64,000 nt of DNA from Siphonodentalium dalli. Its lineage: Eukaryota; Mollusca; Scaphopoda; Gadilida; Siphonodentaliidae. Shown here piece by piece: positions 1-12,245 of the stretch (its first letter is position 1; every line of letters starts with the position of its first letter). The stretch spans positions 92,217,319 to 92,281,318 of the forward strand of contig CP136066.1 in the NCBI GenBank assembly GCA_032622095.1. The letters run 5' to 3'. The notes beneath the pieces are model-generated. The model was not told where the DNA came from and made no database searches. It was given only the letters and a program-made list of their open reading frames with translations. Made by a program: the position numbers and the translations under genes.

Positions 1-2450
1 ATATTTTATTGTTGATTTCATCAGAGACATGTATTCTGTTGAGATATAGCCTTATGTATGTTATAAACATGCCAATAATGGCATCATTTAGGCTTTTTTT
101 CCATAATTTAGAGGGTCAAAGCTGAATAAATTCCCTTATTTCAAATTTGTAAGATGCCAAGCCAGCTGAAATGGTGTATCAAACCTCAAATGGCAGTATT
201 TCTTATCAGATGGACATCTCTACCAATAAATGAAACATTTTTCATGGTCATTGAATGCATTTTAATATACAGGACAAGGTAGAAAACATCATTTGATGGA
301 TATTTTACTTAAAATAGTCTGTGGAAACAACCTAAAAGCCATGTTGTATGCATCCCTGTATAGCCAAAACAAATTAAACTATGGATATTTTATTGTTAAT
401 TTCATCAGAGACATGTATTCTGTTGAGATATAGCCTTATGTATGTTATAAACATGCCAATAATGGCATCATTTAGGCTTTTTTTCCATAATTTAGAGGGT
501 CAAAGCTGAATAAATTCCCTTATTTCAAATTTGTAAGATGCCAAGCCAGCTGAAATGGTGTATCAAACCTCAAATGGCAGTATTACTTATCAGATGGACA
601 TCTCTACCAATAAATGAAACATTTTTCATGGTCATTGCATGCATTTTAATATACAGGACAAGGTAGAAAACATCATTTGATGGATATTTTACTTAAAATA
701 GTCTGTGGAAACTACATAAAAGCAATATTGTATGCATCCCTGTATAGCCAAATCAAATTAAACTATGGAGATTGTTTTGTTTATTTCATCTGAGACATGT
801 ATTCTGTTCAGATATAGCCTTATGTATGTTATAATCATGCCAATAATGGCATCATTTAGGCTTTTTTTCCATAATTTAGAGGGTCAAAGCTGAATAAATT
901 CCCTTATTTCAAATTTGTAAGATGCCAAGCCAGCTGAAATGGTGTATCAAACCTCAAATGGCAGTATTTATTATCAGATGGACATCTCTACCAATAAATG
1001 AAACATTTTTCATGGTCATTGCATGCATTTTAATATACAGGACAAGGTAGAAAACATCATTTGATGGATATTTTACTTAAAATAGTCTGTGGAAACAACC
1101 TAAAAGCCATGTTGTATGCATCCCTGTATAGCCAAAACAAATTAAACTATGGATATTTTATTGTTGATTTCATCAGAGACATGTATTCTGTTGAGATATA
1201 GCCTTATATATGTTATAAACATGCAAATAGTGGCTTCATTTGGGCTTGCTTCCATAATTTAGAGAGCCAAACCTGAAGAGATTCCCTTATTTTAAATTTG
1301 TAAGATGCCAAGCCAGCTGAAATGGTGTATCAAACCTTAAATGGCAGTATTTCTTATCAGATGGACATCTCTCCCAATAAATTAAACATTTCTCATGGTC
1401 ACTGCATGCATTATGATATATAGGGCAAGGTAGAAAACATTATTTGATGGATATCTTACTTAAAATAGTCTGTGGAAACTACATAAAAGCAATATTGTAT
1501 GCATCCCTCTATAGCCAAATGCAATCGAACTATGGATATTTCATTGTGCATTTTATCAGAAACATGTATTCTGTTGAGATATAGCCTTATACATGTTATT
1601 AACGTGCAAATAGTGGCTTCATTTGGGCTTTCTTCCATAATTTAGAGAGTCAAATCTGAAGAAATTCCCTTAGTTTGATATTTATGATCCCATAATCCCA
1701 TGAAATGGTATTTTAAACCTCAAATGTCAGTATTTCTTATCAGATGGACATATCAACTAATGAATTAAACATTTCCCATGGTCATTACATGCATTTTAAT
1801 ATACAAGGCTATGTAGAAAACATCATTTGATGGATATTTTACTTAAAATAGTCTGTGGAAACTACATAAAAGCAATATTGTATGCATCTCTCTATAGCCA
1901 AATGCAATCGAACTATGGATATTTCATTGTGCATTTTATCAGAAACATGTATTCTGTTGAGATATAGCCTTATACATGTTATTAACGTGCAAATAGTGGC
2001 TTCATTTGGGCTTTCTTCCATAATTTAGAGAGTCAAAGCTGAATAAATTCCCTTAGGTTTCAAATTTAAAAGATGCCAAGCCAGCTGAAATGGTGTATCA
2101 AACCTAAAATGTCAGTATTTCTTATCAGATGGACATCTCTACCAATAAATTAAGCATTTCTAATGGCCATTGCATGCATTTTAATATATAGGACAAGGCA
2201 GAATACATCACTTGATGGATATTTTACTTAAAATACTTTGTGGAAACTACATAAAAGCCACATTGTATGCTTTCCTATATAGCCAAATGAAATTCAACTA
2301 TGGATAAACTGGATATTTTATTGTTTGTATCATCAGAGACATGCATTCTGCTAAGATATAGTCTTTTGTGTGTTATAAACATACAATAGGTGCATGGCCT
2401 CATTGGGCTTGCTTTCATAATACAAGAGAGTCAACTCTGAAGAAATACCA
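1..2450. repeat. Satellite, about 6.3 copies of a 383-384 bp unit
   Basis: The same block recurs with its anchor (ATATTTTATTGTTGATTTC or a close variant) at 1, 385, 769, 1153, 1536, 1919 and 2313. The period is 384, 384, 384, 383, 383 and then 394 because of a 10-bp insertion. The first three units are nearly identical, while later ones diverge by substitutions and small indels. The array runs off the left edge, so its full size is unknown. Two identical 60-codon open frames on the minus strand (1456-1638 and 1839-2021) exist only because the satellite repeats and should not be read as genes. AT-rich, no coding content seen. Confidence 0.95.
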
Positions 2451-2757
2451 TCGGTTTGAAATTGGTAGCATCTTCCATCCTTATATAAGAGGGGTATATA
2501 CCAGCTTGAAGTACCGGTTTAATTAATAGGTTCAATGCAAGGGGGCCACCAGAGAGGTTTGTCTAGTTCGGGATGGTGTGGCAAACCGCCAACTGGATAT
2601 TTCAAGGGAGGCCTCCTCAATGGCGACCCACTATATTGTGCAAACAAACTTTTATTAAAATTGTATAAAGGTCAGCATGCCCTAAGAGCATTGAGAAATA
2701 GATAAAAACACTTACTGACAGATTGCCAATAACAAAATTACATCTGTTGAAACTATT

Positions 2758-3014
2758 GTTATGTAAACAAAACTGTTACAGTGATTTGTCAACAAATATA
2801 TAATTCTAGCTGTATTATTAGTTCAAATATTTAACTATGAATAACATTTTCAGAATATTTAATCAACAGGTTGCACCTTTTCCAATGTTATGTAAACAAA
2901 ACTGTTACAGTGAGTGACTTGTCAACAATTATATAATCATATAGCTGTAGTATTACATGTAGTTCAAATATTTAAGTATGAATATGAATTTCAGAATATT
3001 TAATCAACAGGTTG
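2758..3014. repeat. Tandem duplication, 2 copies of about 129 bp
   Basis: GTTATGTAAACAAAACTGTT starts at 2758 and again at 2887, and both copies run to TTTAATCAACAGGTTG. The second copy carries small insertions. No coding potential seen. Confidence 0.85.
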
Positions 3015-3106
3015 GACCTTTGGATCACAATTTTGCTCTCGTTGGACTTTTACAGTTATTCCAATACAGCAGTAATTTGTACATAACAATTAATTCTTGG
3101 TTTAGA

Positions 3107-3385
3107 AATATTTCTTAACTTAGAAAAAAAATCTTGAAACAAGAAATATATATTTAATTTTTGAAGCCATTTTCTTAGTAAGGAAATTGTTTCTTGTTTC
3201 AAGACTAAAATCTATCTTTTTTGAGAAAACTATCTCTTGTCTGGTGTGAGTTTCTTAAATTTTCTTGATGTAGCAGACTTGGGGGGTATATTTCCCAAAA
3301 TAAGATTTATTTTCCTGTTTCAGGAAATAGTTTTTCTTGTTTCAAGATATTTTATCTTATTAAGAAATTATTTTTGGCAGTGTAC
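3107..3385. repeat. Fold-back repeat (MITE-like) with CTTGAAACAAG arms
   Basis: The left part (3112-3145) contains TTTCTTAACTTAGA and CTTGAAACAAGAAA. The right part (3325-3372) contains the inverse CTTGTTTCAAG followed by ATCTTATTAAGAAAT. A second inverted pair lies inside (3133-3143 and 3196-3206). This looks like a small non-autonomous DNA element made of A/T-rich inverted repeats. No target duplication was resolved. Confidence 0.55.
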
Positions 3386-3404
3386 CAGTTTCCTCAACTT
3401 GTGT

Positions 3405-4141
3405 TGATAGCGATATACTGATTATCAACTGCATGTCTTTGTAAATCTACGGACTTCTATAACTCCACGTGATGCTAACTCAGCCATTATCTCTGACTCA
3501 GAAGAATTAGCTATATCAGGAGATATAAACACTGCTCTGCTACAGTTCAATGTCTTGTGAGGATCTGAAGATAACCACTTAGTGGCCCAGTCTTGATCGG
3601 TTTGACATATTTTAATTATACGGCTATGCGTTGCAGCCTTTTATCAATATCAAATATAGAAGGCCTCTTGACATTCGGATCAAAACCAAGTACCAAGTAC
3701 TGGGGATAGACCTCAGCATCAGTGTGACATAGCGGGTGGTCAATCTGTCATTTTTGTTTGTTTTGAGTCGTCATATGAAAAGCAGATAATCGACAACTAA
3801 CCCAGCAGCCGCCTCGGAGTACCCATAACATTATGGTCGGGCCTAAGGCTGATACATAGCTGAAGCGGTGGCTGACAACCGTGAGAGGCAGGCGTAAATA
3901 TTACAAGATTGAAACATTTAGCACAGTCATGAAGACGACATGCAAAGAGACATGACACGATTGAAACTACATACACGAAAAACAGAACACACAATTAGAT
4001 CTGAGTCGCATCCGCAGGTATATACGTGATACGGCCACCATAGCACGTCCAGGACTCCTACGCCACACCTCACGGGGTGCACCCCACGGCAGACTGACAT
4101 TCTGAGTGCCACATTATGAGCTTCTTTCCCCTTGCAGTGGG
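3405..4141 (-). pseudogene. LINE 5' UTR and ORF1 fragment, minus strand
   Basis: Read on the minus strand, this is a diverged copy of the element at 38985-40000. First comes the shared 5' untranslated region (4141 down to about 3775), which includes the CCCACTGC and GTGGGTGCATCCCGTG-like blocks. Then come codons (about 3740 down to 3410) for a gag-like LINE ORF1 protein, with the recognisable stretch SSESEI.AELAS.GV.EV. Several stops and frame changes show that it is dead. ORF1 proteins of this kind bind the element's own RNA. The zinc-knuckle part and everything downstream are absent. Confidence 0.6.
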
Positions 4142-4220
4142 CGGCAGGCCTATTCTACCACACGGGGTAGTCCAATGTTTCACCTAGCGGCTGAAACGAC
4201 GTTAAACCTAAATCAATCAT
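4142..4220 (+). repeat. LINE/SINE 3' tail fragment
   Basis: CGGCTGAAACGACGTTAAACC resembles the 3' end of the plus-strand LINE at 41185-41230 (CGGCTAAAACGATGTATAACC followed by AAAC units). It abuts the 5' end of the minus-strand fragment at 3405-4141, so the two remnants lie head to tail-end. Confidence 0.4.
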
Positions 4221-5057
4221 ATGTGAATAACATCTATTATAAAAAAATTGCTTACTACAGACAAGAACTAAACGAGAATTTCTCTGCTTCTAGTCACATA
4301 TTATGGTTTTCATTTCCAAAAGTATCTGAGCAGTTATGGAAAATAAAAAAAAGCATTTTACTATCTGTGAGATGTATAATATATTTGTTTTACTCTTCAT
4401 GTACCACGAACTTCTAGAATAAAATTAACAAAGTGCTCCTCGGTATACATGATGGCACATGTGTATAGTTAAAGAGTAGTGAAGAATAGTACCGGTATAC
4501 CAATGTAATGCCTGGCTGAAATTAGAACAATTCGAAACGAAGACTAAGATCAGAACAATTACAGCATCCCGTATCCGAACCAAGGTGTAGGGCGGATGGG
4601 TTCCCTACGTTAAATGCCGGGATAGCTTAGAGATGTAAGTATAGTCGAAACGTGTACATAAATGTCCATAATTTTGTTAAGGCATAGTATCGTCAGAATA
4701 TAGATGTTACCCATGAATATCACACCGCTTGCATAGAGCAGTCGCACTTACACAAATAGATAGAAGCAAACATGCAGACAAAATATCAACACACATTGCA
4801 AAATAAGAAATTACAATACATAATATCGTAAGACATGCTTACAAGTTTGGCAAAAGGTACCGAAGAGGAGGCAGTAAAAATGACATACCTCACTCATGCT
4901 GAAGTATCTATGTGCATAGACAATACGTTGAGTTTAAGGGAACTAGCCCTGGTTGGGCTGGTGATTTGTCTAAAGTGTCAAGCAACGGAAGTATAACAAC
5001 AGGATAAAGAGTTTAAATCAATGTAATGACAATAATTATCTTATAGCAATCGACAAA
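4221..5057. other. No gene seen
   Basis: AT-rich sequence with only short open frames lacking recognisable motifs. It separates the LINE remnant from the proposed 3' end of the LTR retroelement. Confidence 0.5.
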
Positions 5058-5196
5058 TGTTACAATATGACTTTTCGTAGAACAAGATTATTTCCAAGAG
5101 AAAAGTTGGTTTTTCTCATCAGGAACTTTATTGAACCATGTGGTTCATTTCAGTCTACTCTGTTCGTAACTAATCGTAAACACACATAGTGGCGCA
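5058..5196 (-). repeat. Candidate 3' LTR
   Basis: On the minus strand it begins TGCGCCACTATGTG right after the purine-rich tract, carries a polyadenylation signal (AATAAA, near 5130) and ends in TTGTAACA, giving the TG...CA form of an LTR. It is short, about 139 bp. No matching 5' copy was seen, so the limits rest on these motifs alone. Confidence 0.35.
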
Positions 5197-5197
5197 A

Positions 5198-5217
5198 CTC
5201 CTTTCTTCTTTTCCTTT
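5198..5217 (-). other. Polypurine tract of the LTR retroelement
   Basis: On the minus strand this is a run of 20 purines (AAAGGAAAAGAAGAAAGGAG) between the end of pol and the candidate LTR. That is the position where plus-strand DNA priming takes place in LTR retroelements. Confidence 0.5.
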
Positions 5218-5280
5218 ATGGCACAAAAATCAAATAACTATTGCTACTTGCAAACAATGATAGCGATATTAATTGTAAGG

Positions 5281-6455
5281 CTACTGCGAGAAATCAGTCT
5301 CGTAATCTGACAGAAAGGATGGAGGTCTTCTGGATCTTGTCGATCGACGTGGTTGCTGATCATGAGGTTGTGTGTCTGTCACGACTGAGGTGTCTGGCAT
5401 AATAGGAATATCGTCAAAACTACCATTACCCACAATGTCAGATGGTATGTCTGGTAGAACCGGTGGTGGTTCAATATATATAGACACGGAAGTGTGTAAA
5501 ATGTCATCATCATCAGAGTTATCTGGACTAACTTCTCGTTCACATGTCAACAATGTTGGATCAGTGGGAACGCAATAACACTCGGATCTGTTAACTCAAT
5601 ATGAGAAAGCATGGAGCTGTGCACCAACGAACTTCCGTAGTGTTAACCAGTCAAGTTCCACGACAACAACAAGGTACCGATCACGCCGAGAATGCTTCTC
5701 TCTATCAGAGAATATGTACACGATATCACCAAACTATATATCAGCCGCGGACTGCCTCTTCTTAGATTGTACTTTGGACACTTCGCTATATTGATGGTTC
5801 TGTAAGCGTCTATTGTGTTGAGACAAAATTAAATTTCTGTCGGTCACTGGAAGCTGCTCACTAGTGAATTGGTCTCTTTGATACAACATTTCACGGGCTT
5901 ACATTCCACTGGAACGAATTCTGGTATTTCGTCTGGCGACAATCATGCTAAGTTTAGTGTCAGTTAGTGTTTCAAACCGGTCTTCCTGTCGAATTATCTC
6001 ATTTTCAAGCTCTTGAACTGCTTTTTCTGCAACAGGGTTTTTATTTACATTTTTAATTTCGATAAAAATATTATATTTCTTCAAAATAATATCATCGTAG
6101 AGAGACTGGAAGGCTAGAGCCGAATCAGTTCGCAAAACTGTCGGTGGTTCATCAAGTGGTGCAATTTGGATACACAGGCGAATGAATGCGTCCCGAAGTG
6201 TAGATGCCTGTTCGTTGTCAACAAGGCATGCGACGGTATACGAAGTAACAGTTTCACGCAATATAAGAATGAACTGACGATTTCGTCTGCAAACATCTGC
6301 TGCAAAAGATATACCAATCATTTCTGGTGGATCACTCGTTGACTGATCTTTGATGACCTTGGGTAGCGGCCGAAGAGAAGGACACGTGTGGCATCCCATT
6401 GATACAGAATCAATCGTTTTGTCCATATCTAATGCATAGAAATAACGACCCAATA
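5281..6455 (-). pseudogene. Integrase region of LTR retroelement pol
   Basis: The open part (6453-5899) starts inside the zinc-binding region, with a CHTC pair of cysteines. It then carries the catalytic core: an Asp in SFAADV, an Asp in LRTDSA and a Glu in NPVAEKAVQELE, the D,D,E triad of retroviral-type integrases. After a stop at 5899 the frame resumes and shows a C-terminal beta-barrel-like segment (about 5760-5600, further stops), ending with the basic RRSTRSRRPP tail and its stop at 5281. The role would be insertion of element DNA into the host genome. The N-terminal histidines are lost with the deletion at about 6455. Confidence 0.8.
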
Positions 6456-7871
6456 AAGGCTCTCATTCCTCGAACCGTAGTAGGACGGGTGCACATCGAC
6501 AATGTGGCAATACGGTGACTACTCGCTTCCAAATGGCCATTGCTCCATTTCCACCCAAGAATCGTGGTAGACTTGGGGGCTATAACTGTTTTACTGGATG
6601 AAAGTTTGAGTCCACACTAATCAAACGCTTGGAGTACACGAGTCCAGTTATTTAACAGTCCTCTGGGCTGTTCCCGCCACAAAAAAGGTCGTCGGCCAGC
6701 TTTGCAACAACGCCTTCCTTCACAAGTTCTCCAAGTACACGGGACATGAGTTCTTCAAGGGCTGTATCGGAAACAGGCATCCCCATTGCTGTTCGAACAT
6801 ACACTCGAACGCATTTGAACGGTGTTGCTACGCCACAATAATTCGAGGAAGCTTTAGAGAGAGGAATTTGATAAAACGATTTTGTCAAATCCGATAACAC
6901 AACATATCGCCACTGCGCAATCTTTCGAAGGGTAGAATCTACAACAGGCATTACCGATGGCTGGGGTTTGCTGTAACGCCCAACATCTGCAAACGCAGTC
7001 ACAAGCCGATATCCACCGTTTGGTTTCTTGATTAAAAAAGATGGGTTGAGATACTCAGCAACAACATCGATTTCCTCTGGTTTCTTGAAAACACCCAACC
7101 CCTCTCGTTCAGCAAACTTTTCCTGTAATTCGACAAGCTTGTCTTTTGAATATTGCGGAACTCTGCCTTTTCTTTGTGGCGGTTCAACAGGACCCATGTT
7201 GACAACATTCTCAAATCTGCCTTTTGCACCATTGTATCCAGGAAAATGTGGGCCGAATACAGCATCATACTGAGCCAACACTACTTGGAATTTTCGCTTT
7301 ATGTCCACTGGTAGAATGTTATCTGGATCCAGAGCTACTGTCTGTGAGTGTAAGCTCGAATTCTTCATCCGTCCACTTGCATGTGACATTGTTGTGGGAG
7401 TTCGCCCATTTGCATGCGCAAAATCTTTATTATCACTCTTTTCAACAGGTTCTTTGTTTCTTGTGATGTAGAATGAAGAGGGGCGGTCTTGTCTTGTGTG
7501 AACGTGCTGTTTATACTACATTGGCCTTGAGTGATAGAGCAAGTTGAGAAACGTCCATTTGCATGTGAGTCCATATCTGGCAATGTTTCCTACACATGCA
7601 GAATTTGTCCAAACTGTTCGTTTTTCTGGAGACTAATGAGTTTGTTTGTATTATTCGGAATTCGAATTCTACGCCCAACAGAATTTATCAGAACAGGCGG
7701 TGGCCAGGGTCGTGAATTCCATCGCTTTCCCCCACATCGTGGTTCAAGAGCAAGAGCTGAATCAGAGTCAATGTCTTCCGGCAAATGTATTTCTAAGAAG
7801 TCGCCAGGCCAAATGTTGGTTCACTTTGTAGGAGCCCTCAAAATATGAACCTTTGTTCGACGCACCGAGTA
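6456..7871 (-). pseudogene. Reverse transcriptase region of LTR retroelement pol
   Basis: The main open frame (7389-6652) has the conserved RT blocks in order: [37 protein letters not shown] and the catalytic LADD box in place of the common YxDD. Upstream (7871-7500) lies the protease-RT linker, with a stop just after an LRAPTK motif (about 7830) and another near 7570. Downstream of 6652 a frameshift and a stop interrupt the RT thumb and connection, which then end at a RAFIG-like motif (about 6460). There the sequence jumps directly to integrase. RNase H and its active-site residues are therefore absent. Confidence 0.82.
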
Positions 7872-10800
7872 GTGTGGTCGTCGGAGGGTTAGACCCAGAA
7901 GAAATTGGTAAAGAAGCGGGTTTGGTGTCATTCGACGCGGGAGAATCTCGTGTATAACATATCCAAAATCCGCTAAAATCCGCTTTGGGCAAAATTCAGT
8001 ATCCATGATGGCGTCCAACATGGCTGCCGTTAGTCAAAAGATACTCTGACTGAGATTAATTCGATAATAGTGAGAACAAATGTTGTCATATGTATACAAA
8101 TGTATACATGTTTGCAAAGGTAAAATATTGTGCCACCTGTTTATGGCAAAAATTGAACCTCTCGTCCCAGATGGCCGCCAAAATGGCGGCCTAAACTCGA
8201 ACATTGGAAGTTTTTGCCTAATATCTTAAAGATCAATCATGTTGTTTGATAATGGTTCAGACTGGCGACTTTGATTAGGCTTATTCATGTTAATTCAGCA
8301 ATGGAGCAATGAAAGATACCATAAATGGGGTCCCAGACTCATCTATACCCTCAAAAATTCGATTTTACAGAACGCGGTATAAAATTCAACAAAACTCGCC
8401 ATTGTGATTACAGTCATATATCAACAAGAAATGGACAGAACTGTACAATGTAAGTTGGGCATACCAATATCTATCAATACTCCAATTAACCAAAAACCAT
8501 AATTGGCGCTTTGTCTCAAAATGGCTGCCAAAATGGCGGTCAAAATATGGAAAATGGCGGATATTGATCACAGTGTCATTTAATCCATTATACGTAGTGG
8601 TTGATGAATAAAATTGAATAAATAAATACGAATGTATATCTCTTTATGATGCCATTATGCTAGCTCTATGTAAAAACGTAAAAATCAGTACCAAACATGG
8701 CTGCCAAAATGGCCACCCGATGTGAAAAATATATATACTATTTTCTATCACTTCTTTTTATCACTTGCTGCTGTCTGAACTGGGAAACAATGGGTATATT
8801 CTTTCAATGATCGTGTCAACTGATCATTACAGCAATGACATGTCTAATCGATTAGATCATAGTTTACTCTGGTCCTTCACTAATAAGTTATAACGAATGC
8901 GGTATGGAATGTAACCAAAATCGACTTTGGGGTTCTGGTCACATTTGATATTTAGGGATGAGCAGAACTTGTCTACAAAATAATTGATCGTTTCTTTTAT
9001 TTGTGAACATTCCATCTCAAATAGACCAAAAGAAACAATAAATGTTATCTAATATGGCTTCCAAAACGAAAATGGTAGACTCTGCCCAGCTTATCATATA
9101 GTGGTGGATGCAGTTGATAGTTGGCTAATATGCATGTATGTGGCTCAAAACTATTTTTTTTCAATCTTTTGGTGGCTTCCCGCGGGTTGACAAAATCTCG
9201 ACGCATCAGTGCTATAATGTCGTAACTCCATTATGGCGGGAAATGAGTATTTGATAACATTCGAATCGTGAGAAAAAATCCAATTCGATGGACCAAACTT
9301 TCTTTGAATTTGGATGACAAATATTCGCACAAACCAGTGAAGCAAATGTCGTATCTCCAGCGATCTTTACAATTATTCGTGCTATGAGGTCGTATGTCCA
9401 ACAGCAGCCAATCGGACGCTTCATTTTGTCCACGCAACATCTGTTTTGTGTGCTATATGGTAGTATCTCCATGTTAGTCACGTGATCATTTGGTGATTTA
9501 AATTTTGTGATTGTTCCACACGTTTCTGTATGATAATGCACATGGGTGAATTTTCATAGTGTAGAATAGGCACTTTTTAGTTCATAGACACATGCGATTG
9601 CCACCATATTTAGCTTAATCTGCATTTATTAGCACACCTTCATTATAGCACGGAAACGAATCGTCGCTGGCATGCGCAAAATGTCATATCTCCAAACAAG
9701 CTATTGCTTTTTAAAAGAAAACGAGGGAGTAAACAGAAAACAACATGTGGTTCAATGAACAGCTAATGTCAGTTTTCATTGGCATAAATACAACAATACG
9801 TCATGCTTTGTCAACATTATGAGAAATGTTGTCTAAAAACTTCAACCTTCATTTTCTCGGAAAGTTGAAAATGTGGGTTACATTATAGCACTGATGCGAC
9901 GAAATATTAACTATTCGGGCTCGGCCATCATTTTCAAGTTTCAAGCTGGAACTAAATGTAGCCCATGGATTCCCCATTTCGACATGTAAGAAAAGTAGTT
10001 TTACTCTGATCTCTTCCCAGATATCAACTTTCCGGTAAATGGTGATCTCTTATGTTCTAGAAAATACGTGTGCCAAATACATATATGTATGAAGAAACTA
10101 TCCCCATACATTGTTTGCACATCGACTCCGTAAGTATGTGGAGGTTTTCTTGGACAAGCGGGATTTTCAAACCTCGAAACCGTCCGTACAAACAATAAAA
10201 GTTAATAGGAAATGACGTTGGATGTAGGTCTAGAGTACGTCGTCCGCATGAAATAGTTTTCGTGTAATTAATTTGCACATATTTCCTGCTCTGATGAGCA
10301 TGGATGAACGCCTTATGTGGCAGTTTGATTGTCTAACATCCGGAAAATAACATGTTCATTGTTCACATTTCTTAGACAAACATGTTGTTAATCACCATGT
10401 TCATGTGGCATTTCTATCCAATGACAACCTTGAAATGCCAGTTATTCAAGCTAAATGGTTGATACCTTTACGCCTACGGGTCAGATCCGGCCGTGACTCA
10501 CATTGTGTCTACATATCATTGATGAAATTCACTAAATGTGTAGAAGATATAGGTGCGTCTATATATGTACTAGAATGTTTCTATCCACATGTATATACCC
10601 ACAATCGCATGACACGGAATTGTCACTTGGAGTGTGAAGGGTATACAATGTACATGCGAATTTTCTTTTTTCCTCTTGATATTGAAGAAAATAATTTTAC
10701 TTTGAAACTCCCCAGCTCCGATAACCAACTTGCCCACTAATTAAGTAAACCCCAGACTATTCACTTTTCCCTCCTGTCACTGTGTTTTCAAATAATCCAG

Positions 10801-12050
10801 ATTCGTAGCAATTTAATTTCTTTTTAATTAATTTCCAGAGAGTCCCTCGTAATAAGTGGACATCGTGTTGGATCCTGCAGTAGATACTGCTTAGTTGGAA
10901 CATTACGGCTGAACTGATTGTGGTAGTAGATTATTGGCAACATGTTTAATATGTCTGTCATCGTTAGCTCACAACCGAAGTGTTGTTTCGGCTTTCCTCT
11001 GAGCAGAACTTAAATTTCGACAATTTTCGGTGGCCATTTTGGTAGCCATCTTAGCATTTTGAATCGTGATTGGCTACTCATACCCACAAAAACATTGATT
11101 TCAATCAATGATGTGTATTGGTGCCGAATTGGCGTTTTGTCGAATGGGTTTTCGTGAATAACTACATATTTGCCATTTTCATTATTATTGGCGACCATGT
11201 TGGACGCCATCTTGAATTCTGTATTTTTCCCAAAGCGGATTTTAGCGGATTTTGGATATGTTATACATGATATTCTCCCGCGTCGAATGACAACAAAACC
11301 GCTTCTTTACCAATTCCTTCTGGGTCTAACCCTCTGACGACCATTCTAAATATCTGCCATTTTCCATATTTTGACCGCCATTTTGGCAGCCATTTTAAGA
11401 CAAAGCGCCAATTTGGGTTTCATTGAATTGGAGTATTTTTAGATAATGGTTTGCCCAACTTACATTGTACAGTTCTGTACATTTCTTGTTGATATATGAC
11501 TGGAATCCCAATGGCGATTTTTGTGGAATTTTATACCGCGTTCTGTAAAATCAAATTTTTGAGGGTGTAGATGAGTCTGGGACCCCATTTATGGTTTCTT
11601 TCATTGCGCCAATGCTGAATTAACATGAATATGACTAATTAATGTCGCCAGTCTGAGCCATTATCAAACAACAGGAATTGATCTTTAAGATATTAGGCAA
11701 AAACTTCAAATTTTCGAGTTTAGGCCGCCATTTTGGCAGCCATCTGGGGCGAGGGGTTCCAATTTTTCTATAGATATGTGGCATAATACTTTACCTTCGC
11801 AAAAATGTTTACATTTGTATAAATATGGCAAAATTTGTTCTCATTATGTCGAATTAATCTCAGTCAGAATCTCTTTTGACTAAAGGCGGCCATGTTGGAC
11901 GCCATCTTGGATCCTGGATTTTGCCCAAAGCGGATTTTAGCGGATTTTGGATATGTTGTAGCAGAGATTGTCCCGCGTTGAATGACACCGAGATCGCTTC
12001 TTTACCAATTTCTTCTGGGTCAACCCTTTTTTTTGCGTACCATGACCACA
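7872..12050. mobile_element. Complex of inverted-repeat DNA elements inserted in the LTR retroelement
   Basis: A left arm (7872-8575) and a right arm (12050-11350, inverted) match over about 690 bp. Both start near GGGTTNGACCCAGAAGAAATTG and contain AACGCGGTATAAAATTC and repeated AAAATGGC(G/T)GCC blocks. A third, shorter end copy sits at 11000-11345, inverted like the right arm. Its outer end (GGTCGTCAGAGGGTTAGACCC, read inverted) matches the left end better than 12050 does, so the unit may be 7872-11345 with an extra arm fragment beyond. The centre (8580-11000) has only short open frames and no transposase I can recognise. The retroelement's protease-RT reading continues on either side, so this is an insertion. 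No clear target duplication found. Confidence 0.7.
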
Positions 12051-12241
12051 CTTAGAGTGGGGACCCGAGACATCTTCTTGGTGACCATAGAACAATGAAG
12101 CAATGTCGCCAACATTTACAACAGATTAAGCTGGGCGTACACTGATGTCGTTTTGTAACATGAACGGTAAACCAGCCAAAATGTCCACGTCAAGGTCCTC
12201 AACAACAAGAGCATCGAGTGTGAAAGAAATCTCATCCCGCG
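12051..12241 (-). pseudogene. C-terminal part of retroelement aspartic protease
   Basis: On the minus strand the codons include the LDVDILAGLPFM block typical of the C-terminal half of retroelement proteases, then a stop near 12130. It is separated from the first half of the protease only by the 495-bp TTAA-flanked element, and from the RT linker by the 4.2-kb inverted-repeat complex. Confidence 0.7.
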
Positions 12242-12245
12242 TTAA

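Noticed and set aside
1456-2021. Two identical 60-codon frames on the minus strand
   Set aside because: They are the same part of two satellite units, with no sign of protein constraint.
10405-10740. 111-codon plus-strand frame
   Set aside because: It lies in the centre of the inverted-repeat complex, has no motif or exon borders, and its composition is like the flanks.
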